Shown: piece after piece, positions 16,858 to 24,818 of the stretch
How positions within the stretch are numbered: position 1 is the stretch's first letter
How the letters are laid out: each line of letters starts with the position of its first letter
DNA from: Bacteroidaceae bacterium
Lineage (GTDB): Bacteria; Bacteroidota; Bacteroidia; Bacteroidales; Bacteroidaceae
Assembly (NCBI GenBank): GCA_017615835.1
Contig: JAFZZI010000007.1
Span: 1 to 64,000, forward strand
Reading direction: 5' to 3'
Length of the DNA stretch: 64,000 bases
Made by a program: the position numbers and the translations under genes
Notes under the pieces: generated by a model
Seen by the model: the letters and a program-made list of their open reading frames with translations, nothing else
Databases searched by the model: none
What the model was told of the DNA's origin: nothing

Positions 16858-17790
16858 TCAGTTGTAGAGAGTGCCGGTATTAACTACTGGCTGTGCGGGC
16901 TCGTCACCGCAAAGCACGACAAGCAGATTGCTGACCATGGCAGCCTTGCGCTCCTCGTCCATATCAACCACACTGTCCTTTTTCAGATTCTCCAATGCCA
17001 TCTTGACCATGGACACAGCACCCTCAACTATCTTCTCGCGTGCAGCAATGATGGCATCTGCCTGCTGACGACGAAGCATCACGGCAGCGATCTCGGGTGC
17101 ATAGGCCAGGTAGTTGATACGGGCCTCAACTGCTTCGATTCCGGCAATGGCGAGACGCTCGTTAAGAGTTTCGAGCAACACGTCGTTTATTTCATCGGCT
17201 CCCGAACGGAGAGTTGTTCCGCTATTCTGGCCACTGTTCTCGTCGTAGTTGTAGCGGCCGGCAACTTGGCGCAAGGCTGCATCTGACTGTACTGACACAA
17301 AATTCTCAAAGGCCCTCATGGTCGAGTTAAGAGTCGCTGTAACCTGACCCTGCGCCTGGCTCATGGTCTGGGAGTCTATCTCAAACAATGCCTTGTAAAC
17401 ATCCTTAATCCTCCACACGAGTACAAGTCCTATCATAATCGGGTTACCGCTCAAGTCGTTTACCTTTATTGCGTCAGCATTGAGATTCCTGGCACGAAGC
17501 GAGATCTTCTTTTTTACATAAAAGGGGTTGGGAAGCCACCAGAACCCGTTTTCACGCAAGGTCCCGCAATATTTGCCAAAGAATACCATAGCACGGGCTT
17601 CATTAGGCTCCAGTTGTACGAATCCGCAGCACAACAGGATGATGGCCACTGCAACAACCGGCGCTACCACCTCAGGGAAAATGTTTGTCACACCTGAAAA
17701 GACAATCAGGCCAATCAGAACAAATAACAGCAGCAGGCCTACGAATCCACTCACCTTAACACCTTTGAAATTGTACTCTTTTGTTTCCAT
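16858..17790 (-). CDS. SPFH/Band 7 membrane protein
   Basis: A 310-residue member of the stomatin/prohibitin/flotillin superfamily. Two N-terminal hydrophobic segments (about 13-32 and 38-56) are followed by the Band 7 domain, starting GFVQLEPNEARAMVFFGKYCG and including VYKALFEIDSQTMSQAQGQV. A helical region (ERLAIAGIEAVEARINYLAYAPEI, then RQQADAIIAAREKIVEGAV) would form the coiled-coil oligomerisation part. Such proteins build membrane microdomain scaffolds and often modulate proteases or transporters. Here the gene heads an operon with an Arc-like protein and a complete ABC export system. A direct role in organising that exporter is an inference. Confidence 0.9.
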   Translation of the reverse strand: METKEYNFKGVKVSGFVGLLLLFVLIGLIVFSGVTNIFPEVVAPVVAVAIILLCCGFVQLEPNEARAMVFFGKYCGTLRENGFWWLPNPFYVKKKISLRARNLNADAIKVNDLSGNPIMIGLVLVWRIKDVYKALFEIDSQTMSQAQGQVTATLNSTMRAFENFVSVQSDAALRQVAGRYNYDENSGQNSGTTLRSGADEINDVLLETLNERLAIAGIEAVEARINYLAYAPEIAAVMLRRQQADAIIAAREKIVEGAVSMVKMALENLKKDSVVDMDEERKAAMVSNLLVVLCGDEPAQPVVNTGTLYN

Positions 17791-17878
17791 AATTAATTGT
17801 TTGTAAATTGTTATCTGTTTCTTCCGTTAGAGTTATAACTGCATATTCTGAAATCACTCCTATATCATATTGATATCA

Positions 17879-17909
17879 CAAAGATACATGTGGATTTCTT
17901 ATCTCCAAA
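17879..17909 (-). promoter_or_regulatory. Promoter of the SPFH-ABC-TolC operon
   Basis: On the minus strand TTTG (17909-17906), 19 bp, then TATCTTTG (17886-17879): a full match to the Bacteroidetes sigma-ABfr consensus. The start of transcription would be about 80 nt before the SPFH ATG. Confidence 0.75.
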
Positions 17910-17993
17910 CTATTTAACAGAGATTAACCATCGTGTGACTGGCAAGTGTATCTGTTTTTTGACGGGATAATACGGTGCTGGCACATATTTCGC

Positions 17994-18001
17994 TATCTTT
18001 G
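17994..18001 (+). promoter_or_regulatory. -7 box of the GH13 gene
   Basis: TATCTTTG is an exact TAnnTTTG, 33 bp before the ATG at 18035. No good TTTG lies at the -33 distance, so a weak or regulated promoter is likely. Confidence 0.5.
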
Positions 18002-18034
18002 TGAAAAAGAGAATTCAAACACGACACGTTATTT

Positions 18035-19813
18035 ATGATGAATAGAATTACCTTATCTGCGCCCTTGCTGCTTGTCGCATTACACCTGCTGTCGCTGTCA
18101 GACGCAGTAGCGGCACCTGCGTCCGGGGATATTGCCGTCATTACAGGTGACTGTCAGATTCCGGATGTTCCCGACTGGGCCCGCAATGCTGTTTTCTACC
18201 AGATTTACCCACAGACATTCTGCGACAGTGACGGTGATGGAATAGGTGATCTGCAGGGCATAATCAGCAAATTGGATTACGTGAAGAGCCTTGGGGTTGA
18301 TGCCATCTGGTTTAACCCTTTCTTCGACTCTCCGTTCAACGATGCCGGCTATGACATTCGCGACTACTATCATGTGGCACCCCGTTACGGGACAAACGAT
18401 GATGCACGACAACTGTTCGAAGAGATTCACAAGCGTGGCATGCATGTTATTTTTGACTATGTAATCAGTTACACGGCAATAGACCATCCATGGTTCGTGG
18501 AGTCGGCGAAACAGGAACCCAACCGTTACTCCAACTTCTACATTTGGACTGAGACCAACTGGGTTGACCCCCCACGGGAATTTGCAGGACAATTCATCAA
18601 GGGATATGGACAGCGGAACGGTCAATATATGCGCAACTTCTACTGGTGTCAGCCTGCGTTGAACTTCGGATTTTCAAATCCGGATCCTAATCAGCCCTGG
18701 CAACTGCCTACAGACCATCCGGATGTCCTGGCAATGCGACTTGAATTGAAAAAGGTACTGCGTTACTGGATGGATATGGGCTGCGACGGATTCAGAGCCG
18801 ACATGGCCGGAGCGCTTGTAAAAACCCGACAGACAAGGGGAAACGAACAGTTTTACAACACAACCGAGAATGCGACCAAGCAATGGTGGAGGGAGATCCG
18901 TGAACTTCTGCGTGAAGAGTATCCGGAAGCATTAATGGTAGCCGAATGGTCTTCGCCTGCCGAAGCACTTGACGACTGTTTTCACGTGGATTTTTTCCAT
19001 TGGTTCAATGGCTACAATGATCTTTTCCAGAAGGAAAGCTGGCGTATTCTGAACGGTGTGAGCGAGGGGCACAGTTTCTTTGATGCCGAAGGCAAGGGAA
19101 ACATAACGGCTTTCTTGCGCTCATACATGGATCAGTACCGGAAAACCGTCGGCAAGGGCTACATCAGCCTGCCGTTAGGCAATCACGACAATGCCCGTCT
19201 CGGTAACAACCGGACTGCAAAAGATCTTGAGATTATATACGCTTTTGGATTCACAATGCCAGGCATACCTTTTATATACTATGGCAATGAGATAGGCATG
19301 CGCCAGTTGCCCAATTCCTGGCCTCAGGTTGAAGGAGCCTATCAGCCCCGTGCGGGAGCCAGGACACCGATGCAGTGGAACAAGGGGAATAATCTTGGCT
19401 TTTCGACGGCACCTGCAGATAAGCTCTACCTGCCTGTTGACCCGGCATCAGATGCTCCAACTGTAGAAGAGCAGCTGTACGATCCCAACTCGCTGCTGAA
19501 CCGCACCCGCCGTTTGATTGAGTTGCGCCACTCCGAACCGGCTCTGGCCAACTATGCCGAGTTTGTACCGGTTTATGCAGAACCCGACACCTACCCATTC
19601 GTTTTTGCCAGGGCAGCAGGCAGGGAAACAATACTTGTCATGCTGAATCCCCGTGCCGAGATATCAGAGGCGACATTCAAAGTCAGCGTACCATTCAGCC
19701 GCACAAAACTTCTTATGGGCGACAATATAAATATGAGTCATGATCGCAAAAGCGGCAACATAAGTATAAGAATGCCAGAGCAGTCGTACGCAATTATCAA
19801 GCTGCTTAAGTGA
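18035..19813 (+). CDS. Exported GH13 alpha-glucosidase/amylase-like enzyme with altered region I
   Basis: A 592-residue protein with a signal peptide (about 1-27) and a GH13 barrel of the oligo-1,6-glucosidase/alpha-glucosidase style (AVFYQIYPQTFCDSDGDGIGDL, ARTPMQW). Catalytic residues are intact: nucleophile Asp256 (DGFRAD), acid/base Glu304 (MVAEW) and Asp385 (LGNHD). Conserved region I, normally D-x-x-x-N-H, reads Asp141-Tyr-Val-Ile-Ser145-Tyr146, so both the usual Asn and the substrate-binding His are replaced. The periplasm is the likely site, with short alpha-glucans as substrate. The altered His suggests changed specificity or transglycosylation; that is an inference. It is a monocistronic gene between two minus-strand and plus-strand systems. 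Confidence 0.9.
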   Translation: MMNRITLSAPLLLVALHLLSLSDAVAAPASGDIAVITGDCQIPDVPDWARNAVFYQIYPQTFCDSDGDGIGDLQGIISKLDYVKSLGVDAIWFNPFFDSPFNDAGYDIRDYYHVAPRYGTNDDARQLFEEIHKRGMHVIFDYVISYTAIDHPWFVESAKQEPNRYSNFYIWTETNWVDPPREFAGQFIKGYGQRNGQYMRNFYWCQPALNFGFSNPDPNQPWQLPTDHPDVLAMRLELKKVLRYWMDMGCDGFRADMAGALVKTRQTRGNEQFYNTTENATKQWWREIRELLREEYPEALMVAEWSSPAEALDDCFHVDFFHWFNGYNDLFQKESWRILNGVSEGHSFFDAEGKGNITAFLRSYMDQYRKTVGKGYISLPLGNHDNARLGNNRTAKDLEIIYAFGFTMPGIPFIYYGNEIGMRQLPNSWPQVEGAYQPRAGARTPMQWNKGNNLGFSTAPADKLYLPVDPASDAPTVEEQLYDPNSLLNRTRRLIELRHSEPALANYAEFVPVYAEPDTYPFVFARAAGRETILVMLNPRAEISEATFKVSVPFSRTKLLMGDNINMSHDRKSGNISIRMPEQSYAIIKLLK

Positions 19814-19876
19814 CAGTTCGGGATGTTGCATGTATGTTCCCTACTCTGACATATAGGATGGAAAAGGGACATTATT

Positions 19877-19908
19877 ATTGTACATTACGCATTTTTTTGG
19901 GAACTTTG
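19877..19908 (+). promoter_or_regulatory. Candidate promoter of iorA-iorB-aminotransferase
   Basis: ATTG (19877-19880), 20 bp, then GAACTTTG (19901-19908): a 7/8 match to TAnnTTTG. Transcription would start about 15 nt before ATG 19931. I see no leader peptide or terminator here, unlike before paaK. Confidence 0.4.
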
Positions 19909-19930
19909 CAGCCGTTTACAATAAACCGCT

Positions 19931-21535
19931 ATGGAGAAAAGACTTTTACTGGGCGATGAGGCTATTGCCCAAGGTGCCATTGATGCGGGTCTGAGCGGAG
20001 TATACGCCTACCCGGGAACACCGTCGACGGAAATAACTGAGTATATACAGGCTTACTGCAGAAAGACTGGCGCGGGAATTCACAATCGCTGGTGTACAAA
20101 CGAAAAGACTGCAATGGAAACAGCACTGGGCATGTCTTTCGCAGGGAAGAGAGCCTTGGTCTGCATGAAGCATGTGGGAATGAACGTTGCAGCAGACCCG
20201 TTCGTCAACTCATCCATCACGGGTGTTAACGGAGGTCTGGTTGTTTTGGTTGCAGATGACCCGTCAATGCATTCCTCACAAGATGAGCAGGACACCCGCC
20301 ACTACGGCAAGTTCGCAATGATACCTATTCTGGAACCCTCTACACAACAGGAGTGCTATGACATGATGGCTTATGCCTACAGCATGTCCGAGGCTCTGAA
20401 ATTACCGGTCCTGATGCGCACGGTAACACGTCTGGCCCACTCGCGCTCGGTAGTGGTATTGAGGGCAAAACGCGAAGAGAACCCGTTGGAACCTGTGAAC
20501 GGCTCAAGAGACTGGGTTCTTTTACCAGCTATAGCAAGACGCCGCTATGCCGGCCTGCTGACAAAACAGGCTGAGATTGCCAAACTGGCGCTTGAATCTC
20601 CATTTAACTCCTTCAAAGCTGAGGCCAAGCGCTATGAGATGGGTGCCATTGCCTGTGGAAATGCTTATAACTATCTGTCCGAGTGCTATCCCGATGGTAT
20701 TCCGTTCCCGGTTCTGAAACTATCACAGTACCCGATACCGCAGGAGACTGTCAGAACAATGGCAGAACAGTGCGAGTCAATAATGGTTATCGAGGATGGG
20801 CAGCCTTTCGTCGAGGAACAGATTGCCGGCATCCTGACTTCTGAATGCCGCATTATAGGGAGACTGACCGGCGAACTGCCCCGTCAAGGAGAACTGAACC
20901 CAGACATAGTAAAGGTAGCCTTAGGACTGCAAGCCATGCCTCACTCAGACGTAGCAGAGAACGTTGTAGCACGTCCCCCTGCACTATGTCAGGGTTGCGG
21001 GCACAGAAGCGTCTACGAAGCAATCAACATAGTACTCAAGGACTATAAGAACGCCAAGGTATTCGGAGACATAGGCTGTTACACGTTGGGGGCACTGCCT
21101 CCATACCAGGCCCTTGACAGCACCGTTGACATGGGTGCGTCCATTACTATGGCCAAGGGGGCTTCCGATGCAGGTGTTTTTCCTGCAATAGCGATAATCG
21201 GGGACAGCACGTTCACTCACTCGGGCATGACCGGACTGCTGGATGCCGTCAATGAAAACGCCCCGATCACCATTATCATCTCCGACAACCTGACGACTGG
21301 CATGACAGGGGGACAAGACTCTGCAGGTACCAACAAATATGAAGCCATCTGCCGAGGTATAGGAGTCGATCCCGAGCATCTGAAGGTGGTGGTTCCACTG
21401 CCACAGAACATGGAAGAGATTACCCGAATCTTGCGCGAGGAGATAGAATACCACGGCCTGTCTGTGGTGATTCCACGTCGCGAATGCATACAGACACTTG
21501 CCCGTAAGGCAAAAGCTAAAGCACAGAAACAATGA
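19931..21535 (+). CDS. iorA: Indolepyruvate:ferredoxin oxidoreductase, alpha subunit
   Basis: A 534-residue TPP-dependent subunit. The N-terminal pyrimidine-binding domain has AYPGTPSTEITEYI; the C-terminal TPP/PP domain has PALCQGCGHRSVYEAI, FGDIGCYTLG and IIGDSTFTHSG, followed by ISDNLTTGMTGGQ. The enzyme interconverts arylpyruvate and aryl-acetyl-CoA with ferredoxin. With reduced ferredoxin in anaerobes it can run as a CO2-fixing synthase. The frame ends soon after the TPP domain; the C-terminal cysteine-rich 2[4Fe-4S] domain of archaeal IorA (CxxCxxCxxxC) is absent. Electrons must therefore come through another protein or cluster. The start overlaps nothing, and the stop overlaps iorB by 4 bp. 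Confidence 0.94.
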   Translation: MEKRLLLGDEAIAQGAIDAGLSGVYAYPGTPSTEITEYIQAYCRKTGAGIHNRWCTNEKTAMETALGMSFAGKRALVCMKHVGMNVAADPFVNSSITGVNGGLVVLVADDPSMHSSQDEQDTRHYGKFAMIPILEPSTQQECYDMMAYAYSMSEALKLPVLMRTVTRLAHSRSVVVLRAKREENPLEPVNGSRDWVLLPAIARRRYAGLLTKQAEIAKLALESPFNSFKAEAKRYEMGAIACGNAYNYLSECYPDGIPFPVLKLSQYPIPQETVRTMAEQCESIMVIEDGQPFVEEQIAGILTSECRIIGRLTGELPRQGELNPDIVKVALGLQAMPHSDVAENVVARPPALCQGCGHRSVYEAINIVLKDYKNAKVFGDIGCYTLGALPPYQALDSTVDMGASITMAKGASDAGVFPAIAIIGDSTFTHSGMTGLLDAVNENAPITIIISDNLTTGMTGGQDSAGTNKYEAICRGIGVDPEHLKVVVPLPQNMEEITRILREEIEYHGLSVVIPRRECIQTLARKAKAKAQKQ

Positions 21536-22104
21536 AGACAGATATAATTCTTGCAGGCGTGGGAGGTCAAGGTATCCTCTCAATAGCCACCGTAATCGGT
21601 CAGGCCGCACTCGAAGAGGGTCTATTCATTAAACAGGCCGAGGTACATGGAATGAGCCAGCGCGGCGGCGACGTCCAGTCTAACTTGCGCATATCTGACC
21701 AGCCCATCGCCAGTGATCTGATATCACTTGGACAGGCAGACATCATCATCGCTATGGAACCGATGGAGGCGCTACGTTACAAGGAGTACCTGAGTACCGA
21801 CGGATGGGTGATAACATCATCAAACCCATTTGTCAACATTCCGAACTATCCTGACAGCAACAAGATCTTGGATGAACTGCGCGGAATGCCGCATCTTGTT
21901 CTTATTGACACAGACAGGATTGGTGCAGAGAACAAGATGACCAAATCAGTTAATATGATACTTCTGGGAGCAGCATCCCGTGCGCTGAAAAGCATCAGTT
22001 TTGAGAAATTATGCGACAGCGTAGCCACTATATTCGGAAGCAAGGGAGAATCGGTAGTGGAGATGAATGTCAAAGCCCTTAAGATAGGACTTAACTGCAA
22101 ATAA
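21532..22104 (+). CDS. iorB: Indolepyruvate:ferredoxin oxidoreductase, beta (gamma-domain) subunit
   Basis: A 190-residue partner of IorA. The N-terminus DIILAGVGGQGILSIATVIG is the characteristic glycine-rich motif of the POR gamma domain, and AEVHGMSQRGGDVQSNLRI is the other family hallmark. The gene begins within the iorA stop (ATGA overlap), so the two are translationally coupled. It lies 9 bp before the aminotransferase gene, which supports one transcript for arylpyruvate formation and amination. Confidence 0.94.
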   Translation: MKTDIILAGVGGQGILSIATVIGQAALEEGLFIKQAEVHGMSQRGGDVQSNLRISDQPIASDLISLGQADIIIAMEPMEALRYKEYLSTDGWVITSSNPFVNIPNYPDSNKILDELRGMPHLVLIDTDRIGAENKMTKSVNMILLGAASRALKSISFEKLCDSVATIFGSKGESVVEMNVKALKIGLNCK

Positions 22105-22113
22105 ATGCCATAG

Positions 22114-23439
22114 ATGAAAACGGTCATTCCACAACAAGTCATTGACAATTATCTGAAAAAGATAGAGGTGACAGACCTCAACAAGGCATCTATCAGACAA
22201 GTTCTTGCTACGGTAAAAAATGCCGAGAAACTGACAGGGACAGAGTTCATCCACTTTGAGATGGGAGTTCCGGGCATTCCTCCATCAGCATATGGAGTAA
22301 AGGCACAGAAAGAGGCTCTGGACCGTGGAGTAGCATCTAAATATCCAGATATTGAGGGAATACCTGAACTGAAGGAACAGGCATCACGCTTTGTAAAGGC
22401 CTTCCTCAACACCGATATAAGCGCTGCCCATTGCACCCCGACCTGCGGTGCAATGCAGGGAACTTTCGCAGCATTTCTTCTCTGCTCGCAACTCGATCCG
22501 AAGAAGGACACTATCCTTTACATCGATCCCGGATTCCCTGTTCAGAAAATGCAGGCTAAAGTCATGGGGGTGAAGATGGAGTCATTCGATGTAGCAGACT
22601 ACCGTTCAGATAAGTTGGCTCCCAAACTCGAAAGCTATCTGAAGAAGGGCAATATTTGCTGCATCGTATATTCTAACCCCAACAATCCCAGTTGGATGTG
22701 TCTGACTGAAGAAGAGATACGAACGATAGGCCAACTTGCGACCCAATATGACACTGTCATTCTTGAGGACCTCGCATACATGACTATGGACTTCCGCCGG
22801 GATGGACTGGGAGTTCCATACCAGCCGCCATACCAGACTACAGTGTCACACTACACCGACAATGTGATAATGATGCTTAGCGGTTCGAAAATTTTCAGTT
22901 ATGCCGGTGAGCGTATTGCAGTGGCATGTATATCTGATAAACTTTATGAACGGAGTTATGAGACCCTCGCACAAAGATACGGGATATCGCGATTTGGCTC
23001 CGTATATGCCTACGATATGTTGTATGCCATGTCATCAGGGGTCACCCACTCTGTTCAATGTGCTATGGCTGCCATGATGAAAGCAGCTGTTGACGGGGAA
23101 TACCAATTCCGCGAGGACATACGCGAATATGCCCGCCGCACGGAAAAGATAAAGGAATCACTGCTGAGAAACGGCTTCAATATAACTTACGACAAGGATC
23201 TTGAACAGCTTGTCAGCGATGGTTTCTTTTTCACGTTCGGGTACAATTTGCCTGATGGAACACCCATGGAGGGCGGTAAACTCTTGCATGAATTACTGTG
23301 GTTTGGCATTAGCGGAATCACACTGCTGTCAACCGGCAGCACTCGCCAAGGCTTGCGTGGCTGCTCTTCAAACATAAGGGAAGACCAGTTCCCGGTTTTG
23401 GAAGAACGCCTAAGACTCTTCAACGAGGCACACAGATAA
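22114..23439 (+). CDS. PLP-dependent class I/II aminotransferase, probably aromatic
   Basis: A 441-residue fold-type I aminotransferase. The cofactor Lys259 lies in MLSGSKIFSYAGERIA; also present are NPNNPSW (residues 189-195), Asp219 in LEDLAY and the carboxylate-binding Arg in STGSTRQGLRG. The family is the aspartate/aromatic aminotransferase superfamily. Specificity cannot be read directly, but third place in an iorA-iorB operon suggests it aminates the arylpyruvates made by IorAB (or supplies them, if the pathway runs in the degradative direction). It is followed by a perfect palindrome and a convergent gene. Confidence 0.88.
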   Translation: MKTVIPQQVIDNYLKKIEVTDLNKASIRQVLATVKNAEKLTGTEFIHFEMGVPGIPPSAYGVKAQKEALDRGVASKYPDIEGIPELKEQASRFVKAFLNTDISAAHCTPTCGAMQGTFAAFLLCSQLDPKKDTILYIDPGFPVQKMQAKVMGVKMESFDVADYRSDKLAPKLESYLKKGNICCIVYSNPNNPSWMCLTEEEIRTIGQLATQYDTVILEDLAYMTMDFRRDGLGVPYQPPYQTTVSHYTDNVIMMLSGSKIFSYAGERIAVACISDKLYERSYETLAQRYGISRFGSVYAYDMLYAMSSGVTHSVQCAMAAMMKAAVDGEYQFREDIREYARRTEKIKESLLRNGFNITYDKDLEQLVSDGFFFTFGYNLPDGTPMEGGKLLHELLWFGISGITLLSTGSTRQGLRGCSSNIREDQFPVLEERLRLFNEAHR

Positions 23440-23460
23440 TTTTTTATCTCCGGATTAAAG

Positions 23461-23506
23461 TGATGTGACCCCAAAAAGTCAGGAAAAACTTTTTGGGGTC
23501 ACATCA
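23461..23506. terminator. Perfect 19-bp stem palindrome between convergent genes
   Basis: TGATGTGACCCCAAAAAGT (23461-23479), an 8-nt loop, and its exact reverse complement (23488-23506). It lies between the stops of the aminotransferase (23439) and GH8 (23526), the place for a bidirectional terminator. There is no T-run after the stem on either strand, but T5 and A5 runs lie inside the stem. It could also be a copy of a dispersed palindromic repeat; the perfection of both arms is unusual for a plain terminator. Confidence 0.6.
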
Positions 23507-23525
23507 TTATGATGATGAGAGTGGA

Positions 23526-24794
23526 CTACCACTCCATTCGATAGTTGCCGCTCAGGTGTAGCAGCGCGAACAGATATACAAGGCCATCATAGTAAACGTC
23601 ATAGTAGCCATCATCATACATATCCGGACTAAGTTTCATGTCCCATAGATGACGTACTATGTCCTGACTATACTCGTTGTCAGTCATAAGGCTGGCGGCA
23701 GCCGTAGTGGCAACGAGTCCTATTGAATGACGTAACTTGCGGAAACCACCGGCACCCATTATAAAAGAGGGGGCTCCTCCGTCAAGAGCAAACTGATCAG
23801 GGAACTCGGTGATACCGTAGCGCCCGGCAAGGGTGCGTTGGAACTTGTCAGCATACTGACTCTGCCACTCAGCATCTTTATGATACATGTTGAAATCCAT
23901 CGCTATGTTCATCGGTACCCGCCATGAGTCGTAATGAAACTCAGAACCACGATTGGGTGTGCCGTCAAACTGACTCTGATCGGGGTTAATGCCTGTCTCT
24001 TCATTACAAGCCTTATGAAGATACTGACGCGATGCTTCAGCGCACTCAAGATAGAACTGCTCACGACCATCCTTGGCGTACTTTGCCCATATCTCCATGA
24101 AAGCAGGCAGATGATACGAAGGATCAGTCCACTCATTCGATCGGGTGTCAGGACAGAAATTGATGAGTTTGTGCTGCATGTTGATGATATTTGTAACGCC
24201 ACCTGTTCCATCCTTCGAGAAGAGATCGTTGAGGAGTTCCTGTGCCTCTGCAAGGTAGTCAAATTCCTCATAGCTGCCCCATCGCTGTGATGCCAGCAGA
24301 AGAGTGGTTACATAATACAACTCACCATCACTTGCCGAACCGGAAGCACGACGGCGTCCGTCAATGTTGCACTGCCAAGCGAACAGTCCATGTGACGGAC
24401 CATCTTCATTATGGCGCATAAAATACCTGGACCAACGCCAAATCTTGTTGAACAGTTCGGGCTTATCCATCTGTACGGCAATCATCATTCCATACGACAT
24501 ACCCTCGGTGCGTACATCGCGGTTTTTGACGTCTGAAACATAGCCCATCATCTTGCCATCAACCTGAACATCGTGGTATGAACGCGTGGGGCTCTCGAAA
24601 ATCTCATAATATGCATCAGCAATCTTTTGGTCAATCTCCTTCTGTTTGTATCCAAGTTCCTTGAAGTAGTTGCGATACTTGCCGGTTTCTGAAGCGGGTT
24701 TAGACCAAGGTTTCATTTTCTTTGCGTCAACACTCTGCACAGCTCCTGCGAGCAGGAAGGCCATGCAGACAAACAAAAATCTACATATTCTCAT
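23526..24794 (-). CDS. GH8 reducing-end xylose-releasing exo-oligoxylanase (Rex-like)
   Basis: A 422-residue exported enzyme (signal peptide about 1-24). The sequence follows GH8 Rex enzymes: acid Glu97 in VRTEGMSYG, the conserved SASDGELY (Asp156) and base Asp289 in HYDSWRVPMNIAMD, within an (alpha/alpha)6 barrel. Known relatives release xylose from the reducing end of xylo-oligosaccharides. No lipobox is visible, so it is probably periplasmic. The gene starts 24 bp after the xylulokinase stop; both are minus strand, so they form an operon in which xylose release is coupled to its phosphorylation step. A chitosanase or endo-cellulase activity of the wider GH8 family is less likely. Confidence 0.92.
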   Translation of the reverse strand: MRICRFLFVCMAFLLAGAVQSVDAKKMKPWSKPASETGKYRNYFKELGYKQKEIDQKIADAYYEIFESPTRSYHDVQVDGKMMGYVSDVKNRDVRTEGMSYGMMIAVQMDKPELFNKIWRWSRYFMRHNEDGPSHGLFAWQCNIDGRRRASGSASDGELYYVTTLLLASQRWGSYEEFDYLAEAQELLNDLFSKDGTGGVTNIINMQHKLINFCPDTRSNEWTDPSYHLPAFMEIWAKYAKDGREQFYLECAEASRQYLHKACNEETGINPDQSQFDGTPNRGSEFHYDSWRVPMNIAMDFNMYHKDAEWQSQYADKFQRTLAGRYGITEFPDQFALDGGAPSFIMGAGGFRKLRHSIGLVATTAAASLMTDNEYSQDIVRHLWDMKLSPDMYDDGYYDVYYDGLVYLFALLHLSGNYRMEW

Positions 24795-24818
24795 CTTTCA
24801 AATAATAAAAATCATCAA

